This document shows, in pieces, positions 45,285-56,480 of a DNA stretch of 64,000 bases. This stretch comes from Deinandra increscens subsp. villosa (Eukaryota > Streptophyta > Magnoliopsida > Asterales > Asteraceae). The stretch is taken from NCBI GenBank assembly GCA_039602395.1, contig JBCNJP010000017.1, positions 91,090,182 to 91,154,181 on the forward strand, read 5' to 3'. The notes under the pieces were generated by a model. That model was not told the origin of the DNA and made no database searches. It saw only the letters and a list, made by a program, of their open reading frames with translations. The position numbers were made by a program, and so were the translations under genes. Every line of letters starts with the position of its first letter. The first letter of the stretch is position 1.

Positions 45285-46310
45285 TTGGCGCCGTTGCCGG
45301 GGAAAGTTCAAGGGTTTGATCGGAGGTTTGAGCTCCAAGACAAGACAATGGGAGCATTTCAAAAACAGTTGGGGCAGTTGGCTGCTGAGAATTCAAGACG
45401 AGAGCCAGGTGTCAAGAATGTCCGAGGAGTTCCTATTAGCGCAATCAACATGTTGGTAGACAGTGACGAAAGTGAGGATGAGGAAGAGTTCGAAGAGTTG
45501 AAGACACCATTGATCCCGGTTAAGATTGGAGAGTTCTCAACCAACAAGGCATTGTTGGATTTTGGTGCATCGGTGAGTGTTCTTCCAAGTAGTATCTGTG
45601 AGCAATTTCGTTTGGGCGACGTGCAAGAGGTTAAAACAAAGGTGGTATTTGCGGATGGATCATCAAAGAAACCGCGAGGTATGTTGAGGGGTGTGGTTGT
45701 TCAAGTTGGTGAATTTTACTATCCCGAGGACTTCTTGGTAGTGGATTATGAGGATACGGGGCACCCACCAAGGATCATACTTGGAAGACCATTTCTGTCC
45801 ACCGCAAACACACAAATTGATTGCAGAGCGAACACATGTACAATGCAGTTTGGTAGCCGGGTATTATCTTTAAATTTATTTAATCATGTTTTTAAATATG
45901 CGGTTATTAATACTATTCCAAAATTGTTTGCTACTGACAAGTGTCCTCCTAGTAAAAAAGAGGAGGATAAAATGGAAGGTGATATTGTGGTTGACAGGTT
46001 TGCAAGATTAGAGATAGATGATCCCAAGTGTGGGGATATGGGAGACCCGGTTGTTATGGTGGCATCTCTCGGTCATGAGGAGGTCGACAGTGGTTGTAAG
46101 AAGAATAAGAAGAGCCCGAAGGCGACGAAAAGATTCAAGGGTAATTCCAAGCATGATCGAGGCGATGATAATGGTCGAGGAGCTGGGAACAAGAAGGAGG
46201 ACGGTCTCGTTGAGGAATGGGGATGGAGTGACGATGACAACGGGAAATGTGTTCAGCGTTCTTCTACTAAGTCCAAGTTGGGTGACAATTACATTTTTGA
46301 ACCTCCGTGA
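45285..46310 (+). CDS. Athila-type Gag tail and aspartic protease ORF
   Basis: A 341-codon ORF whose first ATG overlaps the primer site, so the real start is uncertain (ATG at 45348 is an alternative). Residues 12-36 (FELQDKTMGAFQKQLGQLAAE) look like the C-terminal end of an Athila Gag. A short acidic linker follows. The retropepsin has LLDFGASVSVLPSSI (the active site is DFGAS where D-S/T-G-A is usual) and IILGRPFLSTA. The C-terminus is charged and low in complexity. Compared with a full Athila, most of gag is missing upstream and reverse transcriptase, RNase H and integrase are missing downstream. The remaining frame is nevertheless open, suggesting a non-autonomous derivative. Confidence 0.75.
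   Translation: MAPLPGKVQGFDRRFELQDKTMGAFQKQLGQLAAENSRREPGVKNVRGVPISAINMLVDSDESEDEEEFEELKTPLIPVKIGEFSTNKALLDFGASVSVLPSSICEQFRLGDVQEVKTKVVFADGSSKKPRGMLRGVVVQVGEFYYPEDFLVVDYEDTGHPPRIILGRPFLSTANTQIDCRANTCTMQFGSRVLSLNLFNHVFKYAVINTIPKLFATDKCPPSKKEEDKMEGDIVVDRFARLEIDDPKCGDMGDPVVMVASLGHEEVDSGCKKNKKSPKATKRFKGNSKHDRGDDNGRGAGNKKEDGLVEEWGWSDDDNGKCVQRSSTKSKLGDNYIFEPP
45286..45303 (+). other. Primer binding site (tRNA-Asp type)
   Basis: TGGCGCCGTTGCCGGGGA directly downstream of the LTR end. Confidence 0.8.
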
Positions 46311-47594
46311 AAGGGAAGTACGGTCTGGCTGAAGACCTTAAAAAACTTAGCGCTAACTGGGAGGCAACCCAGGGGTTTGATTTAATTTTCATTTTTGGTG
46401 TGTTTTCGTAGTTTTGTTAGATTTTACGTTTTTGAGTGTTTTCAGGAAATCGGAAAGCTTGGGATTGAAATTGTGCTGATTACTGCGTTCCAGGTAAGTT
46501 TTAATGAAAATTTTGCAGTACACATGCTCGGTGGTGCAAAAGTGGTGATTTTTCCAGAGATAGAAAATTTTTCAGGCACCAAATTTTCAAAACTTTCTGC
46601 CAAAAAAGGGCAGGGGCGGTACGCCCAAGATGACCTTATTTGGGGCGGTACGCCCGAATTTTTTCTGAAATTTTGCGAAGTTCAAAAACCGGGCGGTACG
46701 CCCACCGCTTAGTTAACTTGGGCGGTACGCCCGGAATTTAAACACAGAAAAAAAATATAAATCAGTTCAGGCGGGTCGGTTTTTCACAACCCACCGCCAC
46801 CACTTGTCCCCCCCCCCCCCCCCGACCGCTACCAACCACTACCACCGCCGAGGCCCACTACCGCCGTCGATCCTCACCACCACCGAGACCACCATCGACG
46901 CCCGATTAACACCGCCGCACGCCACCGTACTACACCACCACTCACCGCGACCATTACGGCCGAGTGAAGCGACGGCAGACACCGCGAGTACAACCGAGCA
47001 GTTTTTTTTCTCAAATCCGAGCTATCCAGGTTCTCTTGTTATTTTAATTTGTTTTAATTTGATAGATGTGCGTCGATTTTGTTAGGTTAGGTTAGTTGTG
47101 TCGTTTTTCGTTGAATATTTGATACCTAGAACCGATTTATGGTGAGAATTGAGGTTGTCGGAGAGATTGGTGTTATTGGGTTGATCGGTTTATACCGATT
47201 TCAATTTTTTTTGCGAACTGATTTGGGCGGCGTACCGCCTAGGGCTCCACGATTTAGGGCGGTACGCCCAATTTTGAAATTAGGGTTCCTGGAATCAAAT
47301 TGGGCGGCGTACCGCCCCGGATGCATCATTTTTGGGCGGTACGCCCGGAATGGATTTTTACAGAATTTTTCAATTTTTTTTCAAAAATCCCAATTTTTTT
47401 CGTTTTTGATTTTTAGTTTTAAATTTTGTTTTCTTTTTTGTTTAATTTTGTTTTTCTTTATAAAATTTTTGAAAAAACCAAAAAAATTAAAAAATCGAAA
47501 AAACCAAAAATAGTTGGTGAATGTGACAATCAATTGCAGGAAGGCCCGGTTTTACATGATTATTGTTATTTTGTGCTAACTTGTTGATTTCAGG
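46311..47594 (+). other. Non-coding spacer of the Athila derivative with mini-hairpin pairs
   Basis: It begins with the Athila-like string CTTAGCGCTAACTGGGAGG that normally follows pol, which supports deletion of pol. It contains four of the six pairs of the 13-bp motif, a C homopolymer (46808-46823), a CCACCGCC-rich stretch (46790-46975) and T-rich runs after 47360. No convincing ORF. Confidence 0.6.
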
Positions 47595-48998
47595 ATGTCG
47601 GACCGGCAAGGGTCTAGTTCCGGGACCCGTGGTCCCAAGAGGCGACGACGTGGAGATCCGGATGCCGCTGTTCCGGTGCCCCCATTCAGACGGAGGATTA
47701 TCAACTATTGGGGGCCCGAGATCTTGCCAGAGGCCGATGTGTTGCCGCCACCAGTCGCGAGGAGGAACCACGCACACCATTCCTTTCTGAGGTTCGAGCG
47801 CGACTCTCATGAGGATAGGCAGATGAGGAGGTTCATTGAGATGCCGCTGTTGCACCATAGGACGATCGACTGGGGTTTGTTGGCTCAGCTAGGACAGCTG
47901 GAGCGTATTAGAGGACTAGTGACTGACCGCTGGAGGAGGGCGTTGACCCCAGATGACCACCAGTATGTGGAGCTGACTGTTGAGTTCCTGGCGACGTTTC
48001 AGGTGGGTCCGGGTAAGTTTGGAGATGGGAACGCGTTATCGTTTGCTTTGGGCCGTCGGACTCATCACATGAGCATACCCGAGTTCGCGGTCGCATCGGG
48101 ACTGTATACACAGGAGGAGGTTGAGGCGCCGGCGTTTGCAGAGCTGCCGAGGGGGCTTTTTAGCCGACCACACCCCCAGGGGGTTACTGATTTACAGCTT
48201 ACAGCGTTTTGGGATGCGATTGGATCGGTCCCGTACTTGGACAGTGTAGTGGAGTCGCAGATTAGGGATCCGGTGCTGCGATATATTCATAGGATAGTTG
48301 CGTGTACTCTTCTCGGTCGTCGTTCTGGCGTCGAGAAGGTCACGAAGCTAGATTTAGCAGTTTTGCATTCGATTGTTGAGGGCCACGACCTCAATGTTGC
48401 TGGGGTTTTGATTTCATCATTTGCGAGGAGGAGGACGTCGGGGAAGGGCGTCCATCTGAGTATGGGGCCCTATGTGACTAGGTTGGCCAGGAGATTGGGT
48501 GTATTTGAGCCGGGTAGGTATTTGGAGACTCACTTGACGATTGGGGCTGAGACTTCTCATTACGAGTTAGGCGATATGCGGCTGGCATCGATGGTTACTA
48601 TGACTGATCCCCCGCAGTGGGAGGCCGTTAGGGGTGTGATTGTTCAGGGAGACGAGGCTGCTAGGGCCGCGAGGCGGCATAGGATATTACACCAGGTTGA
48701 GAGGCCGCTGAGGCAGAGACCAGAGAGGCCGCCGAGGGCCGATCAGGTTACGTTGGATATGGTTCAGGATGCTGTGCTGGATTATGTGGATGTGAGGTTC
48801 GAGAGGATTGAGAGGGCTATGCGTCATATGATGTCACATCAGGGTATACCGATCCCTGATTTCTTTCAGGAGCCTGAGGGAGGTGATGATGCTGTTGCTG
48901 GAGATGCTGATGCTGGTGGAGATGGGGGCGGTGATCCCGATGCAGGTCCGAGTGGTACAGGTGATGATGCTGCGGGAGATGATGAGGACGAGGAGTAG
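47595..48998 (+). CDS. ATHILA ORF-1 family protein
   Basis: An intact 467-codon ORF. The N-terminus is basic (GPKRRRRGDPD, a likely NLS). The central region includes EFLATFQVGPG, LSFALGRRTHHMSIPEFAVASGLYT and VLRYIHRIVACTLLGRR, the pattern of the ATHILA ORF-1 (PF03078) family. A predicted helical stretch follows (VQDAVLDYVDVRFERIERAMRHM), then a C-terminal tail of Asp/Gly/Glu ending DDEDEE. Its codon use is G/C-richer than its surroundings. The function is not established; it occupies the place of the env-like ORF of Athila elements. An open frame in a pol-less element is notable. Confidence 0.75.
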   Translation: MSDRQGSSSGTRGPKRRRRGDPDAAVPVPPFRRRIINYWGPEILPEADVLPPPVARRNHAHHSFLRFERDSHEDRQMRRFIEMPLLHHRTIDWGLLAQLGQLERIRGLVTDRWRRALTPDDHQYVELTVEFLATFQVGPGKFGDGNALSFALGRRTHHMSIPEFAVASGLYTQEEVEAPAFAELPRGLFSRPHPQGVTDLQLTAFWDAIGSVPYLDSVVESQIRDPVLRYIHRIVACTLLGRRSGVEKVTKLDLAVLHSIVEGHDLNVAGVLISSFARRRTSGKGVHLSMGPYVTRLARRLGVFEPGRYLETHLTIGAETSHYELGDMRLASMVTMTDPPQWEAVRGVIVQGDEAARAARRHRILHQVERPLRQRPERPPRADQVTLDMVQDAVLDYVDVRFERIERAMRHMMSHQGIPIPDFFQEPEGGDDAVAGDADAGGDGGGDPDAGPSGTGDDAAGDDEDEE

Positions 48999-50742
48999 GT
49001 GCTGATCATGCTGACTTCACTACCATTGCCGATCAGTTTTGTTTCTTTGACCCTTGTACTTTTTGGTTATTTTGTTTTTGCTAGATCATGGTCTGTATGA
49101 TATGATATTATATTGTAACTGGGGGTACTGTACGAGGTAACCGGTTGGGTGGTTGTGATTTTATTTTGGTTGTATATATATGTGGTATGATGTGTTTGTT
49201 TCTTGGTAGCACCATGGTTGAGATGTGACATTCCATACATTACTTCTTGTAGAAACGAGATACAATATGCTCTAACACTTCTTCCATCCGATTTCTGGAA
49301 TTCACGATCTGTTGCGAGAGGGTGTTGGCACGACTTCCGAGGAGCTTTCACGATGATTTCAGGGGAGTGTGTTCCAACTTGTTCTTTTTATTTATTTATT
49401 TATTCTCTTTTTATTTTTGAATTTTATTTTTATTTTTCATGTTTATTTTATCGTTCGTGTCTGTTTATGCGTTGTGCGTGTTCCTATCACATTGAGGGCA
49501 ATGTCGATCTTAAGTGTGGGGAGGGGGACAGGACGTCAGTTTTTAGTAGTTTTTTTTAAATTTTTAGGTAGTTGTGTTATTTTGAAAAAAAAAAGTAAAA
49601 AACATCAAAAATCCAAAAAGATTTTGCAATTTTCGAGTCATTTTTAGTATTTGAGTCAAATCTGTTTTGTGAAAATTGCCGGTACATGGAAAATGATAGT
49701 ACAATTGGGAGTCGATTTTCAGAATAAAATAAATTGTAAAGAAAGAAAGGGAAAAGTGGTAAGAAAAGGAGAGAATGGAAAATATAGCTAATTTGTGATG
49801 TGTCGGTAGGCCCAGCTGATTTAGTAAAGCTTAATTATCCTTTGGTGTTTAATTTTGTATAAAAATGTAAATAATTCAGTTGCTAGTGGGTTCCCATTTT
49901 AGAGGTAATAGTGAGGTTGAAACTGATGATTAGGAGGAAAAAGACCTTTTTAAATTAGAGACTTATATATCCTCAGAATAAATTGGCACGTTATGATCTT
50001 TTTGCGAAAGCAAATCCGAGAAATAACGGCGCCCCATTTTTCCATCTTTTGAGCATATTAGGTAATTAATTGGCTAATGAATTAGAGTGAAGGGACAGAA
50101 TACTCATGTATGATTTCGGGGGTAAGACCTTGTGAAAGAGTACCTCTGATGATGTTCCGGATCTCGCGGGCAAAACACTCACGTATGATTTCGGGGGTAA
50201 GACCTTGTGAAAGAATGCCTCTGATGATGTCCGTTGGTAAGTATAGTTAAAATTAACCAACTATAAAAAAATAAAAAAAAAAGAGAAAAAAAGAGAAAAA
50301 GGAAAAAAATATAGAAGCATCAGTAGTCAAATAAATGCTCAAGCAAATCCATTATCCATTCAAATCCATCATTCTTGGGATATATGAGTATCTGATTTAA
50401 CTAGGGTGGGGAAAATATAAATATTCTATCTGTATTACCCTTTACTTTGACCAAATTTGAGTCGGGATTAGATTGAGCTAGGACTTTCTGAATGTGGGAC
50501 ACATAGGCGAGTTGATACAAATAATTGGTAGTTTTTGTAAACACCTTGGGGGCTCAAAGATCAGTGGTTGGGTTTAGTCGGACCGAAATATCGGCGGTTG
50601 CAATTAGTATATATGAATACATCTTGGAATGTGGAATTGAATTGGTTGCTGAATAGTAAAATGTTAAATGATTTTGAGTTGACTACCCGATTATGATTCC
50701 ATGGCAGTTTTTCCGAGACGGAAAAAGTCAAGTGTGGGGATG
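48999..50742 (+). other. 3' untranslated region of the Athila derivative
   Basis: It holds two copies of AAGTGTGGGGA (49512-49522, 50730-50740), the second probably the polypurine tract. A tandem of about 65 bp (ATTTCGGGGGTAAGACCTTG at 50113 and 50190) reads GTGAAAGAGTACCTCTGATG then GTGAAAGAATGCCTCTGATG. Frames at 49203-49647 show no domain. Confidence 0.5.
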
Positions 50743-51160
50743 TGATGTTAATCCAATGTGTCGTCATTATTATGCTTATATTATCTTATTTAATAACAAT
50801 AATGGTTGGATTACATGGCATTTTCACGGGTTTTTGTATTGTGAGGTACCACGAGCTTAAGTAGCTAACAATGGAGTTTTATGAAGAACTGGAAGCTGCT
50901 GGTACAAGGATCGAGAATCGAGCGGGAACGAGTGAAGACTTAGAAGAAATTGAAGAAAGTTCCTGAGATCCAGATCTGGGCGGTACGCCTAAGAATCCAA
51001 CTTCCTGGGCGGTACGCCTTGGTTCAATTTTCACAGAAAGTTTTCCAAATTTTGACCATCCAAGTTTCGATTTTTCTTGTTCTATTGCATTATTTACACC
51101 CCCTGGAACAGTGCTACGTAATTGGTTTGCTCTTTTGTGACCAATTTTGCAGGTTTTAGG
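50743..51160 (+). repeat. Start of an Athila 3' LTR, or leader fused to gag
   Basis: TGATGTTAATCCAATG follows the polypurine tract, as an LTR start should. A mini-hairpin pair (50978, 51007) lies at a place comparable to the pair in the 5' LTR. Then the text leads, without an LTR end or primer site, into a gag ORF at 51164. Either an LTR is truncated here or two elements have recombined. Confidence 0.45.
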
Positions 51161-51163
51161 TGA

Positions 51164-53139
51164 TTGTGCATGCATACGCGGCATTCCCGCAAGACCTCTC
51201 CGTTGATATACAATCCAGAGATTGAGAGGACAGCTCGGCAGAACCGAGCAGAACAAAGAAACAGAAGAGAGATGGAGGGCCAGAATCCAATTCCCAACCA
51301 ACCACAAAACCAAAACCGAAACCAAGATCAGAACCCAAATCCCAACCAAAACCCAAACCCAAATGAGAACCTCAATCAAAATCCCAACCAACCACAGAAC
51401 CAAGGCCAGAATGAACCAGAAAACCCTGCCATGCCACAAAACATTCCTCCGGGTCATATTCCACCATTTCGGGTGCACGGGCACAATTCTTTACCATCAC
51501 TTTCCCCTAAATCTTCATACCATGAGGAGGACGGTTACCACTACCAGGCTAGACAGCCAAGTCCACCTCGCCAACAACAACAACCACCCTTATTCCGCCG
51601 AGCCCCACCACAACAACCTCCACCACCACAAAACCACTTTCGACAAAATCCCGTGTATGAGGAGCAGTGGGGGCATGATTGGTATGACCCAAATGAAGAT
51701 GAAGATGGATATGGGTATAGAGAGGAACCACCAGTTGACATTCCAAGGAACAGGGCACGAGCTCCACAGGCTAATGTTGCCCCACATGGAAGAAGAGCTT
51801 CCCCCCAAGAGGAGTTCCACAATTCAACCATGGGGGAGCTCGTCTTCAAATGGAAGGAGGAGTCCCACGATTGGTAGAAAATCCGCCAGTTCAGGGAGTG
51901 GCTAGTCACTTTAAGCCAATCGTTGTACCGAGTGCATCTGCGGTAGTCACACCAATCGGAGCGAACAGACGAGCTTTTGAGGTTCGACCTCAATACTTGA
52001 GTCATCTACCAGAATTCTATGGGAAAAGAACCGAAGAACCATATCATCACATTCATAGCTTCGAGTCCACATGCATACCTATTGGAGCAACGGGGTTCAC
52101 ACAGGACGAGGTCAAGCTAATGCTTTTCCCGTATACCCTCAAAGATCGAGCAAGGAGATGGTTCGAGAGTCTAACTCCCAGTAGCATCTATACTTGGGTG
52201 CAATTGCAAGAAGTGTTCCTTGAAGAATACTTTCCGATGAGCAAAACCAGTGAGGTCAAAGAAGAGATCCGGTCCTTCCAGCAACACACCGGAGAACCAT
52301 TTCATGAAGCACTCACTCGGTTCAAGGAATTGTTGCGTAAATGCCCACATCATCGGATAGACACTTGGGATCTCATTAAGGCATTTTATGATGGTCTCCT
52401 TCCAGAGGATATCCGAGACTTGAACTCCATCAGCAATGGGACATTCCTAACCAACACGGAGGAGGTAGATTGGGGGCACATGGAGCGGTTGAGTGCCACA
52501 TCCAAGAGGCTTGCTCAAAACGGAAGAAGATCGCGATCCGCAGCGGTCAAATCAGTTGATTATGAGGCAGAGGAACGCATCGAGAAGCTCCGTCAGCAGA
52601 CGCTCCTGTTGGAGAAACAGGTAGCACAAATGAAGTTGGGGGGTGCACCAGATGAGGTGAAGGCTAGTGCACAATTTCCGGTGTGCACGGGGTGTGGCGA
52701 ATTAGGCCACTCGGTGGATGCATGTTCCACCATGGTTCAGCAAAGCGAAGATGTCAATTATGTCCAGGGAGCGATGAATTCCAACACTTACCATCCCAAC
52801 CTTCGCAACCACCCAAATTTCAGGTATGGCAATGCTAATAATCAGTTAAATCCTAACTTTCAAACTTCTAATGTGCAGGGTGGAGCTTCAACACAATATC
52901 AAGGCCGAGCATCCGGTTACAATCAAGGGGGCTATCAACGGAACACCTACACTCAAGGTGGAAATCCTCCCCAAGGAAGCTACCAACAAGCTCAACCGAC
53001 ACCGGAAGATGGGATGCAAGTGCAATTTGCCGCCTTAATGGAGAAAATGAACTCACTCGTAGATGGTCAAAAGCAGATAGTCGATGAGCAAAGACAGTTA
53101 TCCGCCAGCCACAGACAGTTGACCGACAAACCGTTATCA
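51164..53139 (+). pseudogene. Athila-type Gag with frameshift, truncated
   Basis: The first frame (51164-51877) has a Gln/Asn/Pro-rich N-terminus (repeats of NQNPNP) and Pro/Gln runs. The second frame, from about 51850, has the retrotransposon Gag core (FYGKRTEEPYHHIHSFES, LMLFPYTLKDRARRWFESL, FLEEYFPMSKT, FHEALTRFKELLRKCPHH) and a zinc knuckle CTGCGELGHSVDAC, then QKQIVDEQRQLSASHRQL. The frames are offset by one near 51840-51880, so an indel interrupts gag. The homology ends at 53139 in GACAAACCGTTATCA, the same 15 bases that end the Athila LTR at 45268-45282, directly before a minus-strand Tat element. Confidence 0.8.
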
Positions 53140-54457
53140 GAATCTCAAGAGATTCTCGTCCGAATCTGGCAATGTAGTCTCTGAGAGGCTCATCTGGCTT
53201 CTGAATTATTCGGTACAGGTCACCTGTGAGCTTCTCAAAGGTCCTGCTGCAAGAAAATTGATTGTTAAATAAGTTAACTAAATGAGAAAACGATGTAATA
53301 GTGTTAGGAGGAATGCTCAGTAGCCATTTCATGGCTGGCCCTGTTAAGGTTGATCCGAAGCCCTTGCATAGACAGTCTTCCTTGATTTCTATCGGAATGG
53401 GGTTGATCTCCATACGCTCCCGATAATGTGCCACGTGTTCTTCAGGATCCGTGGTTCCATCATAAAGCTTCATGCTTGGAGTCTGGAAACGCTTCGGGAT
53501 CTCTACTTGGGATATTGGCCAAGTAAATCTAGAGATCTTGTGGCTTTCCAAAGGAACCTCAGGAATAGGTTTCAGGATCCCTGGAACATTCGATATCATC
53601 TCTTTCAACTTCTGGAGCTCCCTAGCGATACTTGGATGAATACCTGCATCATAAGAAGCACCCTGATTAGAAATAATAGGAATTGAATTGGTCACGTTAC
53701 CAGAGGTAGGATTCTGGAATGGAATCCTGGGGCTGTAGCCATAGTTCGCTGGGAAGCTTGGCTCTGTAGTGGCTGCTGTCTGCATAGGGATGTCGTCGCC
53801 ATCATGCACTTCTGAGGAGCTGGTTTTGAAGATTCCTGCAGAAACTGAAGGGTTAGTGTATTGATATCCTTGAGAATTCCGACTCGGATTTCTTGTAGAA
53901 AAAGGATATCCTTTGGATGGCGCGGCCGAGTATCCCGACAATGGCGGAATCCAAGGACCCTTGTAGCGTGACTGTGAGGATTCTGGTGGTACAGCTCCTG
54001 AGAATCCAGCAGTACTCTCAGTGTATCCAGCGGCCTGAGAAGTCGTTGTAGGGGCCGTAGTATAGTCTGATGCTGATTTGTAACTGTAGCGAGACGGATC
54101 TGAGGATCCTGAAGCATTGAAGTCGAGATGCCTGGGAAATAGGGGACTTTGCTCCTCCACAGGTTTCTTGGACTTCTTAAGCTCTTCAATTTCCTTCATC
54201 ACCGTTTGATTGGTCTTTTCTTGCTGGTCCATTTGATTTTTCACCTGCCTAATCAAAGCAAACAAATCATTGTTAGTAATAATGGGATCAACAGATTGAA
54301 CCAGGGATCCTGTGAAGACAAGATAGTCAGTTTTTCTCGGCTGCTCGTCCACTTTCTTCTGGCGGTCCATAGTCTTCTTCTGGCTTCCTGGAGCGGAAGG
54401 AAGAGGAGGAATGGAGGACGATGTGGAGGCCGAAACAGATTTCTGTGGGTTTGACAT
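53140..54457 (-). pseudogene. Tat-type Gypsy gag, copy a, truncated
   Basis: From ATG at 54457 the frame runs through a Ser/Pro/Gln-rich N-terminus (MSNPQKSVSASTSSS), a short helical stretch (LIRQVKNQMDQQEKTNQTVM) and a Tyr/Ser-rich linker. It then enters the Retrotrans_gag domain (residues ~320-435: MKLYDGTTDPEEHVAHYRER, GPAMKWLLSIPPNTI, FSHLVNLFNNQFS, EPLRDYIARFGRESLEI). The reading after 53140 is antisense Athila gag, so the ORF end below that point is artificial. Zinc knuckle and pol are missing. Confidence 0.85.
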
Positions 54458-54543
54458 CTTTGGGATTGGAGATCAGGCGAAATGAATGAGATATGGGATT
54501 TCGGTAAGATTAAGCACCACTTGCCCCACGGTGGGCGCCAAAC

Positions 54544-55181
54544 TGTTTTGGTCAAAAATTCCCTTAGGAATCCTGTATTCCAAACTTAGATTGTGAGGTA
54601 GAGTGCTTAACGTTCAAACGAGTAAACAATCCAAGCTAAGATAATAACACAAGGATTTTAGCGAGGAAAACTCCAGAATCCTTCGAGTTGCCTCTAGGAA
54701 TCCTGGATAAAAACCTCGGGTGCCGGCTGGGAAACCGCCACCAAGTCAATATTATTAATGACCAAGCAATTCGTTACAACGGGTTGGAGGTTTGATCGAT
54801 CAGAACTATGTGATACAATGATTCGTATAAGTAAGCTAGTGTGCGAGTGTAGTCGTGTGTTCCTACTGATCGAATCCTCGATTTATATAACAAATACAAT
54901 AATAACTAACTTTCCGGGATTCCCGGGATCCTATCGTCCAACTAATTCGACCGTTAGAGGCCTCTCCGTTCACTTGGTCCACGATCTTCTTCAGCTAGAG
55001 CGTAAGTTTCGGAGGTTGTTGATGACTCCGGTGATACCTGGTCAAATAGACATGTGGCAAATATGAAGGTTAGTTAAAATAATATGATCAGGATACCTGA
55101 ATGTACGAGATTCCCAGATGACAATAGGGTTCCTGAGCTGTCTGAGCTTCCTGTGAGCATCCTGAAAATACACCCTCAACA
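54544..55181 (-). repeat. Tat-type 5' LTR, copy a
   Basis: 638 bp. On the minus strand it begins TGTTGAGGGTGTATTTTC, ends GACCAAAACA, and is followed by the primer site TTTGGCGCCCACCGTGGGGC (54523-54542). It breaks into the gag of copy b at 55181. Confidence 0.85.
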
Positions 55182-55751
55182 AAAAGGGTTAGAGTATTGA
55201 TATCCTTGGGACGGTAAAGCAGAGGATCCGAACAATGGTGGAATCCAAGGATTCTTGTAGCGTGACTGCGAGGATTCTGGTGGGAGAGCTCCTGATAATC
55301 CAGCAACACTTTCTACATATCCAGCGGCCTGAGAAGTCATTGTAGGGGCTGTAGTGAAGCCTGATGCTGATTTGTAATTGTAGCGAGACGGATTTGAGGA
55401 TCCTGAAGCATTGAAATCAAGATGCCTAGGGAACAGAGGACTTTGCTCTTCCATGGGCTTCCTAGATTTCTTTAGCTCTTCAATCTCCTTCATCACCGTT
55501 AGGTTGGTTTTTTCTTGCTGATCCATTTGATTCTTTACCTGCTTAATCAAGGAAAACAAATCATTGTTAGTAATAACAGGATCAACAGATTGGACCTGGG
55601 ATCCTGTGAAGACAGGATAATCAGTTTTTCTCGGCTGCTCGTCCACTTTCTTCTGATGGTCATTGGTCTTCTTCTGGCTTCCTGAAAAGGAAGGAATAAG
55701 AGGAATGGAGGACGATGTAGAGGCCGAGACAGCTTTTTGCGGGTTTGACAT
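55182..55751 (-). pseudogene. Tat-type Gypsy gag, copy b, N-terminal part
   Basis: ATG at 55751 with MSNPQKAVSASTSSS, the counterpart of copy a. It is colinear with copy a to SQGYQYSNP, apart from a missing stretch near 55215. At 55181 the LTR of copy a begins. This is what insertion of copy a into the gag of copy b would give. The 3' rest of copy b is not in the window. Confidence 0.8.
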
Positions 55752-55837
55752 TTTTGGGATCGGAGATCAAATGAAGTGAATGATATATGGGATTTTGGTA
55801 GGATTAAGCACCACTTGCCCCACGGTGGGCGCCAAAC

Positions 55838-56480
55838 TGTTTTGGTCAAAAATTCACTTAGGAATCCTGTATTCCAAACTTAGATTGTGAGGTAGTGTGC
55901 TTAACTATCAAATGAGCAAGTAATCCAAGTTGGGATGATAACACAAGGATTTTAGCGAGGAAAACTCCAGAATCCTTCGAGTCGCCTCTAGGAATCCTGG
56001 ATAAAAACCTCGGGTGCCGGCTGAAAAACCGCCACCAAGTCAATGTTATTAATGATCAAGCAATTCGTTACAATGGGTTGGAGGTTTGATCGATCAGAGC
56101 TAAGTGTTACAATGATTCGTACTCGCAAGCAAGCTAATGTAAGTGTATTTTGTGTGTTCCTATTGATCGAGTCCTCGTTTATATAACAAACTAACGACTA
56201 ACTAACTATCCGGGATTTCCGGGATCCTCTTTCTCCACTTCTTGTGACCGTTGAAGGAGATGCGACCCACTCTTCCACGTGCTAGTTAGTTTTAGACCGA
56301 GTCTTCAGGAGATGGTTAGGTTCCATAACGTTCCTGAAAACAAGCAAAGCACATGGCAAAAATAAAGGTTAGTCGATAATAAAATTTCAGGATACCTGAC
56401 TGGACGGGATTCCCAAACCATAGCGAGGTTCCTAGTCTTACGCAGCATCTCTGTGAGCATCCTGAAATTGACCCCTAACA
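55838..56480 (-). repeat. Tat-type 5' LTR, copy b
   Basis: 643 bp, beginning TGTTAGGGGTCAATTTCAGG on the minus strand and ending GACCAAAACA, with the same primer site inside (55817-55836). It diverges clearly from copy a, so it is an older or different insertion. Confidence 0.85.

Noticed and set aside
46804..47085. Short Pro/Thr-rich frame after the poly-C run
   Set aside because: It has low complexity, depends on the exact length of a C homopolymer, and lies in the non-coding spacer.
51541..52005. Minus-strand frames rich in Gly, Cys and Trp
   Set aside because: They are complements of the Pro/Gln-rich part of the Athila gag.
52868..53139. C-terminal extension of the Tat gag ORF below 53140
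   Set aside because: This part reads antisense through the Athila gag; the open frame across the junction is accidental.
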